Assembly (NCBI RefSeq): GCF_019320115.1
Contig: NC_089593.1
Coordinates: 16,972,870-17,036,869 of the forward strand
Origin: Miscanthus floridulus
Lineage: Eukaryota; Streptophyta; Magnoliopsida; Poales; Poaceae
DNA length: 64,000 bases
Reading direction: 5' to 3'
Part shown: one piece after another, positions 1 through 10,809 of the stretch
Layout: each line of letters starts with the position of its first letter
Numbering within the stretch: the stretch's first letter is position 1
Notes under the pieces: generated by a model
What the model was told of the DNA's origin: nothing
What the model saw: the letters and a program-made list of their open reading frames with translations, nothing else
Database searches by the model: none
Translations under genes and position numbers: made by a program

Positions 1-2695
1 GAAAATGAGATAGACAATAGTCCAAGATTGATTTTTTTTTTTCAAAAAAAAAAAAATACCATTCATACCAAGCTGATTGGAGCTTCATCAACAACTTCGG
101 CGGGTTGGTCTGGTCCAAGACTGGGAAAGCAGCCACTCTTGCATCTCATATATTTCTGCAAACTGGTTTGAATAATTCAGCTCAAGTGAGTGTTATCCTG
201 CACGTATGGATGAACAGAAAAACACATACAGAGAAACACAAACATTGCTCCAGTTTATATTATCCAATCTCAAGAAAGTTTCCTTGGGAATCGGGATGAT
301 GATCTAACATCGACGAATTTATTGGCCATCAACTGAGAATGTGATGATGGATGTATTTTCACATCAAGAGCAAAATCTAGAACTAACAAGCTCCCAAGCT
401 AACATGAACACTACTAAACATGAACAAATACTTCCTATCATGAAAGACCTACTAACAAAATGATCAAGGGTACATAGGATCCAGATGAGGTCCACGTCCA
501 CAACAAATTTTCCCAACAATTTATAGCAACAATATTACTGACAGTGCTAATGATGTCATGCAGGCTTAATAGAAGTTATATCTGCTTTACATTAGAGCAA
601 GGTGTACCCTTCAATTTTCAATGTGGGTCTTATAAATTATAATGCTAGCAACTATGGAATAATTCACACAGATTGTACAAAAAACAGGCTAACCATACCA
701 ACACAACGGTGATTTCTTAGCATTCATCACTTTGTGAGCTACAGGCACAAGAGGCCCATCTCTTCCCAGCAATTTTTTGAGTGGGAGATAAAATTTTCCT
801 CACCTATTCTTCATTTAAACAAGTAACTGATAATAGTTGATGACTTGATGATATCAAACTTGGCTGGCACTGCTTATCTATACATTTCCAATAGGGCTGG
901 TTATGACATCACATTCAAATTGGAGGACAACTGGAAATGAATGTTAGTTGTTGTTTCTCTAGGATAGCAAAACCTCACAACTGATGTGCCAAGATCCGAA
1001 TTGGATCCTAATGTGCTTGTGCCAAGGTCAAATTCAGATGGCACCACCTATGGGACAGTATCTTGTGTAATTCTCCCGTCTTCCCCTATCCTTTCAGGTA
1101 TAAAGCTTACGTGGACCCTAGTCAAAATTCATATTCAATAATAAATATACACCCAGCCTAACTGTTGTCAGGGCAGAGCTAGACTCAGCACACCCTCACC
1201 TCCCCATTTTGCTTCAGATTCCCAATTCAGTCTATATGGGATGTTCCTTTTCAAGAGACCTAGACATCTGTCATACTCTCACCCAATAGCATAACCCAAA
1301 CCTAGGACAAGTAACATATGCACCCTCAGCAGAACTTCCATGTACAAGGACATAAAAAATTTAGGATGTCAATGTAAATTGTGTTGGTGCTGACAGATTG
1401 ATAGCAGTTGAAAATTGAAAAAAATACATGTAAATAGCAAAAGACGTTTATCAAGTTTGTATGTAACAGCCTGGAATGTTTCAGACTTCACTATAATACT
1501 GATGGTCCCGTCCAGATACAGTCTACTTGGCTATTCAATTGATAAGTTATGCAATCAAAATGGAACTTGCTACATGGCTAGTCGGCTAAAAAGAGTTGCT
1601 ATAGTGTGGCATGTCATTTGTAATTTGAGGATAATTGATTGAACTGCAACGATGGATGTAATTTGAAGATACACAATTGGACTCTTACATCTCGCATTTG
1701 TTCAGCACAGAGAGCCTGCTTGGAACACATGACTGTCCTCTTACTTTGCAAACCAAGCTGCAGGATTCCCCGGGCCTAAATTCCATTTGAGATTTCATAA
1801 AGCAGTTCCCAGGTGCAGATTCACTTTAGAGAAATAAGAAGGTGCTTAAAGTGGAAAGCCTTACCTTCCTACTACAACGTTAATGCCCAACAACTTTGAT
1901 ACAGAACTAGATTCAGTTGATCCTGGAGAATGTTTACATTCCATGATCATTTCCAACCATATAATTCAAAAAACAATGCATCATAAGCACTAGGAATAGA
2001 CAGAAGGTAGAGCTCCTGCCACAGACTTTCTGTCCAGATTTAAGTCAAGATAATAGGCCAATATACTTTGGCTATCAACAATAAGTCAATAGATGAAATT
2101 ACATCGGGTGTCCCAGCCATGATTCCAGACCATAGCATATGTTACATATTTCCAGTAATTCTAATGCTGCTAGCAGTGAATATTTGAGAACATGGTAATT
2201 CCAGTCTACAAGTAATGACCTGAGAACATGTTACAAATGATAAGTTGTAATATAGCCAAGAAATATAGTTCATAGTTTGTCATACCTGATGAATTTTGCT
2301 GCACTGAAAAACAGTGATGGAAGTCACTGGCATAGGCATTTTCATGAACCTGGTAAATCGAAGGAACAACTTAGTTTGAACTTCTTTGGACAAGCAATTG
2401 TTGTAACAAACATTAAAAGACACGAAACTGAAAAAACTACTTGTTTTAGTTTAAACAAAAAAATATGCTGTAAAGTAAAAGAATTATTGTACTGGGCACT
2501 TAGGGGGGAGTGGGGAGGCAGTACCACACTTGCAGAGCTATGGCGGCATCTTCCCATGCAGAAATCGAAAACATTTGTGTATGTTCCTGGAGAAAATTAA
2601 CGGTAAACTTCATTTGCCATATTCCAAATTCACCAATTAGCAATTGATAACTTCAAGCATCTTACGAGCAGTAACTGGCTTAGCTACCTTCAGCT
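1..2695. other. AT-rich non-coding stretch downstream of the peptide gene
   Basis: I see no convincing exon, RNA gene or terminal-repeat element here. The sequence is AT-rich with short unconserved ORFs on both strands. Because the gene at 2696-4064 runs leftwards, its 3' UTR and poly(A) site should lie in the right-hand part of this stretch, but I cannot place the end. A minus-strand reading near 725-770 looks weakly coding but has no supporting splice context. Confidence 0.4.
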
Positions 2696-4064
2696 TCAGC
2701 ACACCTTCTTTCTTGATCTGTCAAAAAGGTTGAGTAAAATATTTATGAAACAATTCATTTTTGTTTTCCAGACCTGGTACTACTTATTAGGATTTACCTT
2801 AGAAGGATTCAAACAGCAAGAAACACAATATTCATATGAATTGCAGCACTGTAAATCAACTTTGCAGCCCCTGGATTATGTCATGAAGACTTATGTCAGG
2901 CTTTGCAGGGTAACCAGTTTTGATGGAGTGTTACATATAAATATAATATGGTAAAATGAAAATCGGAAACTCACTGGCAGGAAAAGCGATCCCCTGTTGT
3001 TGGGCAGCAGTGAGACCATGGATTGATTGAAAGTGCAGAACATACATAACCTGCAAAGGGAAGTGTTTTATCAGAGAGATGGTTGTCAGATAGTGCAGCA
3101 TTTATAGGAAAAAATATCTAAGCATGCAAGACAAAGGTGCAGGAGTATTGCCATTATCATCAGAGATCAGATGGCGCCCCTGAACAGTGCTTCTGCACAC
3201 AATTGGTTCAATAAAGCCAATGTCCTTCCTGCACAATATTTGAAGTTCTTTCCTTAGCTTTACTGAAATATAAACTGTAAAATTGCTCTCATATTCAGAA
3301 TGACAAGAATATCCCAATACTAGACTGAAGCAATTCACTGATACGCATGCTGCCTTATGCCATGAAAAAATTGTCCACTTGTAGCTTGTAGCTAGCTAAC
3401 TGCTCTCCACCTTTACACTGAAACATTTGTCTTCGTCCCTTTCCTTTCATCTACCTCTCTTTCTTCTTTACTTGCCTAATCCACACTCCTTCCTTCCACA
3501 ATTCCATCCCACATAGGCTTCCTCGTCCTTCCCTCATCTAATCCTACATTCCTTCTGCTAGCGATTTGTGACAATGAACTCAAATCAAACAGACCAACAA
3601 TAAAGGACAAAGCTGAACATTGTCAAAGGTTATGGGGCTATTTTCATGATAATCAAAGAAGGTAAATGCCAATAATATTACACAATGTATCAGCTTTTTC
3701 CCAATCAGTGGCACAATGTACTGAAACGAATTTGAATCGTCAAAATTAGCTTGGCATTCACCTTCCCCCACCTTACAGTATACTACATCAATACTAGAAT
3801 CAAGCATGGGGTCCCAGCCCGTGAACAAGTGAATCCTGACGGGTGCAACTACTCGCCTTTATCTACAACGAACTTTCAACTGCTGAACATCGAGTGCGTG
3901 CGACGAGCACGGGCAAGGGATTTGGGGCCCTGGCAACGGCAGGAAGGAGTGTGCGGATCTCACCGGATACCGGAGACGGGAGTAGGGAAGCAGGCGCAGG
4001 CCGCGACGGCGACGGCGGCGGCGAGGCGGAGGATCCGGCCGAGGGGAGGGCGCGGACTGGCCAT
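2696..4064 (-). CDS. Putative small secreted Cys-rich peptide, four exons
   Basis: Model: complement(join(2696..2717, 2975..3050, 3777..3835, 3964..4064)), 258 nt, 85 residues plus stop. Exon 1 starts at ATG 4064 and encodes a short basic head followed by an Ala/Val-rich hydrophobic run ending near a VSG, a typical signal peptide. The donors read GTGAGA, GTAAGG and GTGAGT and every acceptor ends in CAG. The phases (2, 1, 2) join without a stop. The mature part is about 52 residues with six Cys, spaced C-x2-C, then CC, C, and a final C as the last residue. I do not recognise the family; an apoplastic signalling or defence-type peptide is inference only. The exon set was found by eye, so alternative splicing or decay is possible. 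A Pack-MULE lies 51 bp upstream of the ATG. Confidence 0.5.
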
Positions 4065-4115
4065 CCCGGCAGCGGAATCGACGACGCAGAAGCGAATTGG
4101 GCCCCTTTTTCTTTT

Positions 4116-4432
4116 GAGAGAATTATTTATTTGGCACCGAAACAAACCAGTGTTTCGTATTTGGCACTCGAAAATTTGAACTTTCTTATCTGACATTAAG
4201 TGAAATTTTCTTTCGTAAATGGCACTGCCGTCCATTTAGGACAGTAACGGTGTCAAATGACTGACAAAAAGACATAAATACCCTTGTTTATAGTAGAAAC
4301 CCATGGTGCCAAATAGAGAGGTTCAAGTATTTTCGTATGGTGCTAAATAGGGAAGTTCAAGTATTTTCGTATGGACGATATTGGCCCCAACTACTTCCCT
4401 CATCCTAGTCACTGACGTGTAGGCCTCACGCG
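4116..4432 (+). repeat. Pack-MULE left terminal inverted repeat
   Basis: It pairs with the reverse complement of 5308-5625 over nearly its full length with scattered mismatches. It contains repeated GGCAC/GTGCCAAATA motifs and a local direct repeat ending in AAGTATTTTCGTATGG. Confidence 0.85.
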
Positions 4433-4831
4433 TGCTCATCGTCAACTGCAGCCTCTTCAACCCAACGCCGTCGCTGGCGACCATGGTGGTGCACCGCTAC
4501 AAGATGCGGAAGGACGTCAAGTCGTTCAACCTTGGCGGCATGGGGTGCAGCGCGGGGCTCATCGCCGTGGACCTCGCCAGGGACATGCTGCAGGCGAACT
4601 CCGGGGTGCTACGCCGTCGTGGTGAGCACCGAGAACATCACGCTCAACTGGTACTTCGGCAACGACCGCTCCACGCTGCTGTCCAACTGCATCTTCTGCA
4701 TGGGCGGTGCCGCCGCGCTGCTGTCCAACCGCCGTGCCGACGCCGGGCGCGCCAAGTACCGGCTGCTGCACACGGTGCGCACCCACAAAGACGCTGCGGA
4801 CGAGTGCTACGGCCGCGTGTACCAAGGGCTT
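4433..4831 (+). pseudogene. 3-ketoacyl-CoA synthase (FAE1/KCS family) fragment inside the Pack-MULE
   Basis: The reading has the KCS/FAE1 signature blocks: [22 protein letters not shown] (here [11 protein letters not shown]), [16 protein letters not shown], then the [10 protein letters not shown] and LHTVRTHK blocks. Intact enzymes condense malonyl-CoA with long acyl-CoA in the ER membrane during very-long-chain fatty acid synthesis. Only a middle part, starting at the active-site Cys region, is present. The frame shifts near 4605 between the DMLQANSG and YAVVVSTEN stretches, and KCS similarity stops near 4830. There is no N-terminal membrane segment and no C-terminal catalytic His/Asn region. 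It is a captured, non-functional fragment. Confidence 0.85.
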
Positions 4832-5307
4832 AGCCCACATGTCATCCATGGACACGTACTACGCGTTTGTAGGCGCTAGTTCGACTGCTCGATGGAACGT
4901 CAGATGGAGTACAAAAAGTTACAATACCGTATGCAAACATGTTATGAAGTCCGATCTGAAAAACGAATTAAAATATAAAGTGTTTCCATAATCTGCCATT
5001 CTCTTACATGCCCAAGTTAAGTGTTCATATATGGTTTGGAATCCAGCCCTAAAGCGAATCAGAACACATGACACGACCATTGATAAATCTTTAAATCTCT
5101 CATACGCATGAGTTAGAGCAGCACACACGTAGACATAATACAAAGTTCGATTTCAGACGACTTAAATCTCGAACCACGAGTCGTTCGCATATAACTACGA
5201 AATAATAAGCTGAACATTTCGTCGCTACACATATAGCACCCCGGGTTCGCCTGCAGCATCTCAATCCGCTAATTAGTTGACGCGTACACACGTACGGAAA
5301 CTGCTGG

Positions 5308-5625
5308 TGCGTGGGGCCTGCACGTCAGTGACTAGAATGAGGAAAGTAGTTGAAGCCAATATCGTCCATACGAAAATACCTGAACTTCCCTATTTAGCAC
5401 CATACGAAAATACTTGAACTTCCCTATTTGGCACCATGGGTTTCTGCTGCAAATAAGGGTATTTATGTCTTTTTGCCGGTCACTTGACATCGTTACTGTC
5501 CTAAATGGATGACAGTGCCATATACGAAAGGAAATTTCAACTTGATGCCAGATAAGAAAGTTCAAATTTTGGAGTGCCAAATACGAAACACTAATTTGTT
5601 TCAGTGCCAAATAAATAATTCTTCC
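5308..5625 (-). repeat. Pack-MULE right terminal inverted repeat
   Basis: Reverse-complement partner of 4116-4432. Its outer end is followed directly by the 9-bp target duplication at 5626-5634. Confidence 0.85.
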
Positions 5626-5891
5626 TTTTCTTTTTGAACAAAACTTTCTCAGCCGCCCTGCTTGCTTGCCATTGCCACGGTGGCAGAGCCGCCGTTTCGC
5701 CGTTGAACTAAGGTGCTGTTTGCTTGGTCTATTTTGGGCCGGTACCTGTTTACAGTGCAATCCGGTCCCATTGGACTTTGTTTTGTTCGAGCGGCCCGTA
5801 AACGATGGTAACGGGTACCAGACCATACAATCCGATTACCCGAGCTCAAGTAATACAAAAAAAAACTGGTAGCCGATCCCATCCCGAGAAG
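5626..5891. other. Displaced upstream region of the peptide gene
   Basis: This follows the right target duplication of the Pack-MULE. Before the insertion it would have continued directly into the 5' leader of the minus-strand gene starting at 4064. It has no recognisable ORF, and I could not define a TATA box with confidence. Confidence 0.35.
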
Positions 5892-6166
5892 TAGGGATGA
5901 AAACGGTACGGATATTTTCCGACCGTATTCGAAACCGAATCTGTTTAAAGGGGTTGAGATCTGTCCGTATCCGAGTCCGGATATCCAACATCCGATATCG
6001 TATCCGTATCCGAATACTCAAATCTCATATTTATGATGTCGATATCCAATCGTATCCTATCCGACATAGTTGACACTATCCGTATTCGAATCCGAATCCG
6101 GACAGAAATATCAAAACAAATGTAATATCGGTGATATCCGTCCGTATCCGATCCGTTTTCATCCCT
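5892..6166. mobile_element. Non-autonomous hAT-like element (TAGGGATGAAAACGG ends)
   Basis: The left end TAGGGATGAAAACGG is matched in inverted orientation by CCGTTTTCATCCCT at the right. The interior is full of ATATCCGTATCCGAATCCG-type short repeats in both orientations, typical of subterminal repeats of small hAT elements in grasses. I did not find a clear 8-bp target duplication, so the superfamily is tentative. Confidence 0.6.
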
Positions 6167-6420
6167 GCCTCCTCCTTCCCACGGGTACGACCAAAGTTTC
6201 TCCTCATTTTTTATGCCCTCTCCTAACTAACACAACCCTTCTCTTGTATATTATGGCATTATTCGCTTCTCTTATAATATATCTTTTTCAGCTTGTTTTT
6301 TCAGTTGGGATAGTATTTTTCTTTCACACTAAATCAGCCAAAACAGTGTTTCAACTTGTTTTTTTAACGAAGCGAACGGGACCTATGACATAATATACAA
6401 GGTTTTTTAAAGTAACATAT

Positions 6421-7052
6421 GCCGTGTTTGAATGCACAAGCTAAACTTTAGCTATGATGGATCCAAACAGTCCATAGCTAAGCCTAGCTAAATTTTAGTT
6501 AAAGGTCAAAATGTATAGAATCCCTTTAGCTGTTTCAACCTAGCTAAGGCATGTTTGGATCCATCAGCTAAACTTTAGCCGGCTAAATTTAGCTAATAGG
6601 GATCCAAACGGCCTAGCTAAAAGACCACCTAAAGTTTAGCTGAGTTTAGCTATTTCAACCCAGCTAAAGCCAACTAAAATTTAGTTGAGTCTATTAGCTG
6701 GAGGATCCAAACACCCTAGCTAAAGTTTAGCTGAAAAAATTTTTAGTTGGCTAAAGTTTTATTTTGAAATTTTAGCTAGCTATATAAACTTTAGTTGGGT
6801 GGATTCAAACAAGCCCTAAAACCAGTTAAATGGCTTCAATGACCAAACTACCACTAACTAAAGTTTAGCTAAATGATCCAAACACCCCAGCTAAAATTTA
6901 GTTAGCTAAACAATGGAATTAATAAGGAGTAGTATGGTCAAGCTTTTCAATTAGCTAGAGAATCCAAACACTCACAGCTAAAGTTTAGTTAGCTAAATTT
7001 TAGCTATAGCAATTAGCTAGCTAAATTTTAGTTGGTGGATTCGAATAGGGCC
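6421..7052. repeat. AGCTAAA-rich MITE-like composite
   Basis: This region is dominated by many direct and inverted copies of AGCTAAAnTTTAGCT. The outer ends (GCCGTGTTTGAAT... and ...ATTCGAATAGGGCC) are inverted-repeat-like, and related GGATCCAAAC blocks recur inside. It looks like nested or internally amplified copies of one MITE family rather than a single element. No coding potential. Confidence 0.5.
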
Positions 7053-7069
7053 ATAGATAGGTAGGAATC

Positions 7070-7245
7070 TTAATTTAGCCCGGTTTAGTTTGGGCCTTCT
7101 AAACTTTAGGTACCTAAATTTAGTCTCTTTTAGTCATTTTAGAGCCCAACACTATAATTAAATGGGACTAAACGGCTTTAGTCATCTCTAGTCAATTTAG
7201 AGTGACTAAAGGGGACTAAACCACGATTCTTAATAGGTATCATAA
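7070..7245. repeat. Short MITE-like element, TTTAGTC/GACTAAA repeats
   Basis: Inverted copies of GACTAAA/TTTAGTC lie around a central ATTAAATGGGACTAAA, with a similar GAATCTTAAT / ATTCTTAATA context at the two sides. It is distinct in motif from the neighbouring AGCTAAA block. Superfamily unknown. Confidence 0.4.
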
Positions 7246-7259
7246 TTCAAATAGGTTTT

Positions 7260-8214
7260 TTTTGTGTCCACTTTGATTTCTATTTCTTTTTTTTTCTCCG
7301 TTTCTGTTCATGTCCTCCCAGGCTCCAATTCATGTTTTCCATTTTTTTTCTTATCAACAAATCATGCACGGACAAAGAAAAAAACAAAGCGTGAGGAAGA
7401 CAGGAAAACGTGGACAATAAAAAATAGAACGACAAAAGAAAACGAATCATGCACAGACAATAAAATAGATGGAATGAAAAAAAAGGAAAACAAATCACGG
7501 ATGGACAATGAAAAAATAGATCCACAAAAGGAAAATGAATCACTGACAGAAAAAATCAAGATAAAGAAAATCATGAATAGAGAGAAAAAAGGAACTAAAA
7601 TAAAAAACAAACTCTTTGTGGTTTAATATTAGGATAGGATAAGATAACAAGAGAAAAAAATTAGAGATGATAATTGGTGTAATACATACTTCGATCCGTA
7701 CCTGAACTCACGACATGCTCATATGAGTTATAACTAAGTTCATGTCCGTCCGTTGCAACAGGAGATAAAATTTTCAATTCCAACATGCATGAGTGTTCAT
7801 TCAACATGGACCAAGGAAAACCAATGACACGACAAAAAATGTTCACCAAGAGTTCTAGCATCATCAGTATATTGTGGTCTAATTTTTTATGAACTCCATT
7901 TGTTTTCAAGCAAACAACATTGCAATTCACATTTTAGGATAGAAGATACCCAACATTAAAAGCTTACATTGATATCATATAAAATTGGAGGTTCCACAAA
8001 ATTATAAAGCTTTCAAAGTTGGCAACAAATACGTAGTGTCTTTGAAAAAAAAGCACAAGTACACATATGACATTCCACTACCAAAAGGCATACATATGTA
8101 ACCTAGGTAAGTATTTGTACCGACTAATAGTTCATCGCAAAAAGCACATTTACCGACACTTGATCTGTGGGCTAGCTATACTGACCAACGGTTCAACGGT
8201 GTTAGTATATTTAG
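7260..8214. other. Low-complexity and unassigned sequence
   Basis: 7264-7625 is a pyrimidine-rich then purine-rich stretch (AAAGAAAA types) that gives long but low-complexity Lys/Asn/Glu-rich or Phe/Ser-rich readings on both strands. I regard these as compositional artefacts. 7660-8214 shows no recognisable feature. Confidence 0.35.
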
Positions 8215-8410
8215 AGGTAAATGCATCGTAGGCCCTTGAACTTGTCTTGGGCTACCATTTAGGTCCACAAACTCTCAAATCGTACTTCTGGCACCATAAT
8301 GTTGTTTAAGTATGCCACTTAGGTCCATAACTCATCGGAACAACATTTTGGCCGACGTGGCGTGGACAGTGTGGCACTGACTGTGTCCAAGCGCACGTGA
8401 GCCTGGTTTA
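8215..8410. repeat. Possible single Mutator-like terminal region
   Basis: The sequence contains GGCCCTTGAACTTG, TTAGGTCCA and GGCACCA-type blocks of the kind seen in long TIRs of grass MULEs. I did not find an inverted partner nearby, so it may be a solo end or a misreading. Confidence 0.25.
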
Positions 8411-8850
8411 TGGCGTGCAAATAAGCAGAGAGGCCACCCAGTTCTTTTCATATCCTCTTCCCAGTACTACAACCGGAACAGGGCGGCCCGCTCTCTCTCC
8501 CCTTCTCGCCGCTAAGATGGGCCCACCCTGTCGGACCCGTCTCCCACCTCCGGTCTCCGCCCACCATGGCCGGGCAGGCGTGCGACCAAGCACCTGCGCG
8601 ACCGAGCCCCACGCGCAAACCGAGCCGCAAGGACCCCCGCCGCGCCTTACTGAGTCCTCCCGCTTCACCCTCACCAAGCCACAATCGCTCCCTTTCCCTG
8701 CTCTCCCGCACGTCGAGTCAAGGCCGCCATTGTCGGCATGTGGCCAAGCTCGTGACCCGATCTCTTCGCTCCCTCCTCTGCTTAACTCAGTGGACTAGAG
8801 GCCTTACGTGCTCACTCCGCATCCACCTGGCCCGCTCTGACTCTTTCTCG
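8411..8850. other. GC-rich unassigned segment, target of two LTR insertions
   Basis: GC-rich sequence with several open but unrecognised frames on both strands. The related GC-rich piece 10692-10809 lies between the solo LTR and the next LTR, so both retroelements appear to have entered the same former locus. No family can be named. Confidence 0.3.
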
Positions 8851-8855
8851 CCCTA

Positions 8856-10686
8856 TGAAAGGTCCTAATATGGCTAGAGGGGGATGAATAGCCTATTTCA
8901 AAATCTATAAATCAACTAGAGCAATTTGATTAGTATGACAAATAGCGTAATGCAAACTTGCTCTAGCTCTACAAGGGTTGCAAGCCACCTATCCAATAAT
9001 TCTAGTTGCAATGATTACTTAGGCACACAAACTTGCTATGTAATTACTCACTAAGAGCTCTCGATCTTGCTACTCTAAAGAGCTCAACTAGATGAATGTA
9101 AATAATAAAGCAAGCTCTCAAATCTAATTACACTAAAGAGCTTGTATCAACTAGTTTGCAAGAATGTAAATAAGTGGGTAGGGTGATTATACCGACGTGT
9201 AGGGGATGCACCAATCACAAGATAAATATATAGCCAATCACCGGGAGAATGCCAAAGACAAGAGACAATCGATTTTCTCCCGAGGTTCACTGCTTGCCAA
9301 CACGCTACGTCCCCGTTGTGTCGACCAACACTTGGTGGTTCGGCAGCTAAGAGGTGTTTCACAAACCTCGTCCACACAATAGGACACCGCAAGAACCGAC
9401 CCACAAGTGAGGTAACTCAATGACACAAGCAATTTACTAGAGTTACCTTTCGGCGCTCCGCCGGGGAAGGTACAACTCCCCTCACAATCACCGAAGGCGG
9501 TCACGAACAATCACCAACTCGTGCCGATCCTCCACCGCTGCACCGAGCCGTCTAGGTGGTGGCAACCACCAAGAGTAACAAGCGAAATCCACAGCGCAAC
9601 ACGAATACCAAGTGCCTCTAGATACAATCACTCAAGCAATGCACTTGGATTCTCTTCCAATCTCACAAAGATGATGAATCAATGATGGAGATGAGTGAGA
9701 GGACTTTGGCTAAGCTCATAAGGTTGCTATGTCAATAAAAATGTGCAAGAGTTGTAGCTTGAGCCAGTCATAGGGCTTTAAATAGAAGCCCCAATAATTA
9801 GAGCCGTTGTACCCCTTCACTGGGCACAACGCGGGCTGACCGGACGCTCCGGTCAGACTGACCGGATGCTGGCCCTCAGCATCCGGTCGCCGATGGACGC
9901 CACGTGTCACTAGCTTCAAACGTTGTTCGTCAGATTTCAACGGCTACAAAGCTGACCGGACGCTCCGGCAAAACTGACCTGACGCTGAAGCCCCAGCGTC
10001 CGGTCGTTTCCAGTAAGCTTCCCGAGGCATATTTCTTCGACCGGACGCGTTCGGTCCACCTTGACCGGACACAGACCAGCGTTCGGTGCAATACCCTAGG
10101 TACTGTGCAGACCCGTCAGTTTGATCGGACGCAGCCTATTAGCGTCCGGTCGCTGAGTGACCCAGCGTCCGGTCAGTAGACCGACGCCAGCATCATTTCG
10201 ACCAACTCCATTTCAACTCTAACTTCTTCACCCTTGCTCAAATGTGCTAACCACCAAGTGTATCACCTTGTGCACATGTGTTAGCAAATTTTCACAAACA
10301 TTTTCAAGGGTGTTAGTACTTCACTAGATCCTAAATGCATATGCAATGAATTAGAGCATCTAGTGGCACTTTGATAACCGCATTTCGATACGAGTTTAAC
10401 TCCTCTTAATAGTACGGCTATCTATCCTAAATGTAATCACACTCACTAAGTGTCTTGATCACTAAAACAAAATGGCTCCTACATTTTATACCTTTGCCTT
10501 GAGCCTTTTGTTTTTCTCTTCTTTTCCAAGTTTAAGCATTTGACCATCACCATGCCATCACCATTGTCATGATCTTCACCATTGCTTCATCACTTGGAGT
10601 AGTGCTACCTATCTCATAATCATCTTGATAAACTAGGTTAGCACTTAGGGTTTTATCAATTAACCAAAACCAAACTAGAGCTTTCA
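8856..10686 (-). mobile_element. Solo LTR, Copia-type (minus orientation)
   Basis: Starts TGAAAGGTCC and ends GCTTTCA, giving TG...CA termini, 1,831 bp. It is flanked by a perfect 5-bp target duplication CCCTA (8851-8855 and 10687-10691). No internal region follows, so it is a recombination product. Its termini resemble those of the LTR at 10810, whose internal region is on the minus strand, hence the orientation. It contains a GACCGGACGC motif array. Confidence 0.88.
9838..10190. repeat. GACCGGACGC / GCGTCCGGTC motif array inside the solo LTR
   Basis: About ten copies of a short motif around ACCGGACGCT and its reverse complement AGCGTCCGGT, in both orientations and often close together, spaced 10-60 bp. 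Similar arrays occur at about 11,770-12,200 and 33,595-33,915, in LTRs of different sequence. Confidence 0.75.
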
Positions 10687-10809
10687 CCCTATAGCGCCAC
10701 CAGCACCGTCGCCGCCGCCATTGATGAGCTCACCTCTAAGCTCTCGAACTCCCCTTGTAGACCACCACTCGCCTCACCAATCCTTCCGTTGGCCTCTCAA
10801 GGACATGCC

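Larger units (their letters stand above)
4116..5625. mobile_element. Pack-MULE (non-autonomous Mutator-like element) with captured KCS fragment
   Basis: The element is 1,510 bp and bounded by terminal inverted repeats of roughly 317 bp (4116-4432 and 5308-5625). Both start with the same AAGAATTATTTATTTGGCAC-type end, apart from the first few bases. It is flanked by a perfect 9-bp target duplication TTTTCTTTT at 4107-4115 and 5626-5634; 9 bp is the Mutator hallmark. No transposase is present. The interior holds a 3-ketoacyl-CoA synthase fragment and about 430 bp of unidentified sequence (4880-5307). It sits in the 5' leader or promoter of the minus-strand peptide gene, in line with the known preference of MULEs for 5' gene ends. 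Confidence 0.88.

Noticed and set aside
3120..3240. An extra exon of the minus-strand peptide gene
   Set aside because: A possible acceptor exists, but no phase joins it to its neighbours without a stop and there is no good donor. The four-exon model works without it.
7264..7626. Lys/Asn/Glu-rich ORF and its Phe/Ser-rich counterpart
   Set aside because: Low-complexity purine/pyrimidine tract; no domain and no splice or promoter context.
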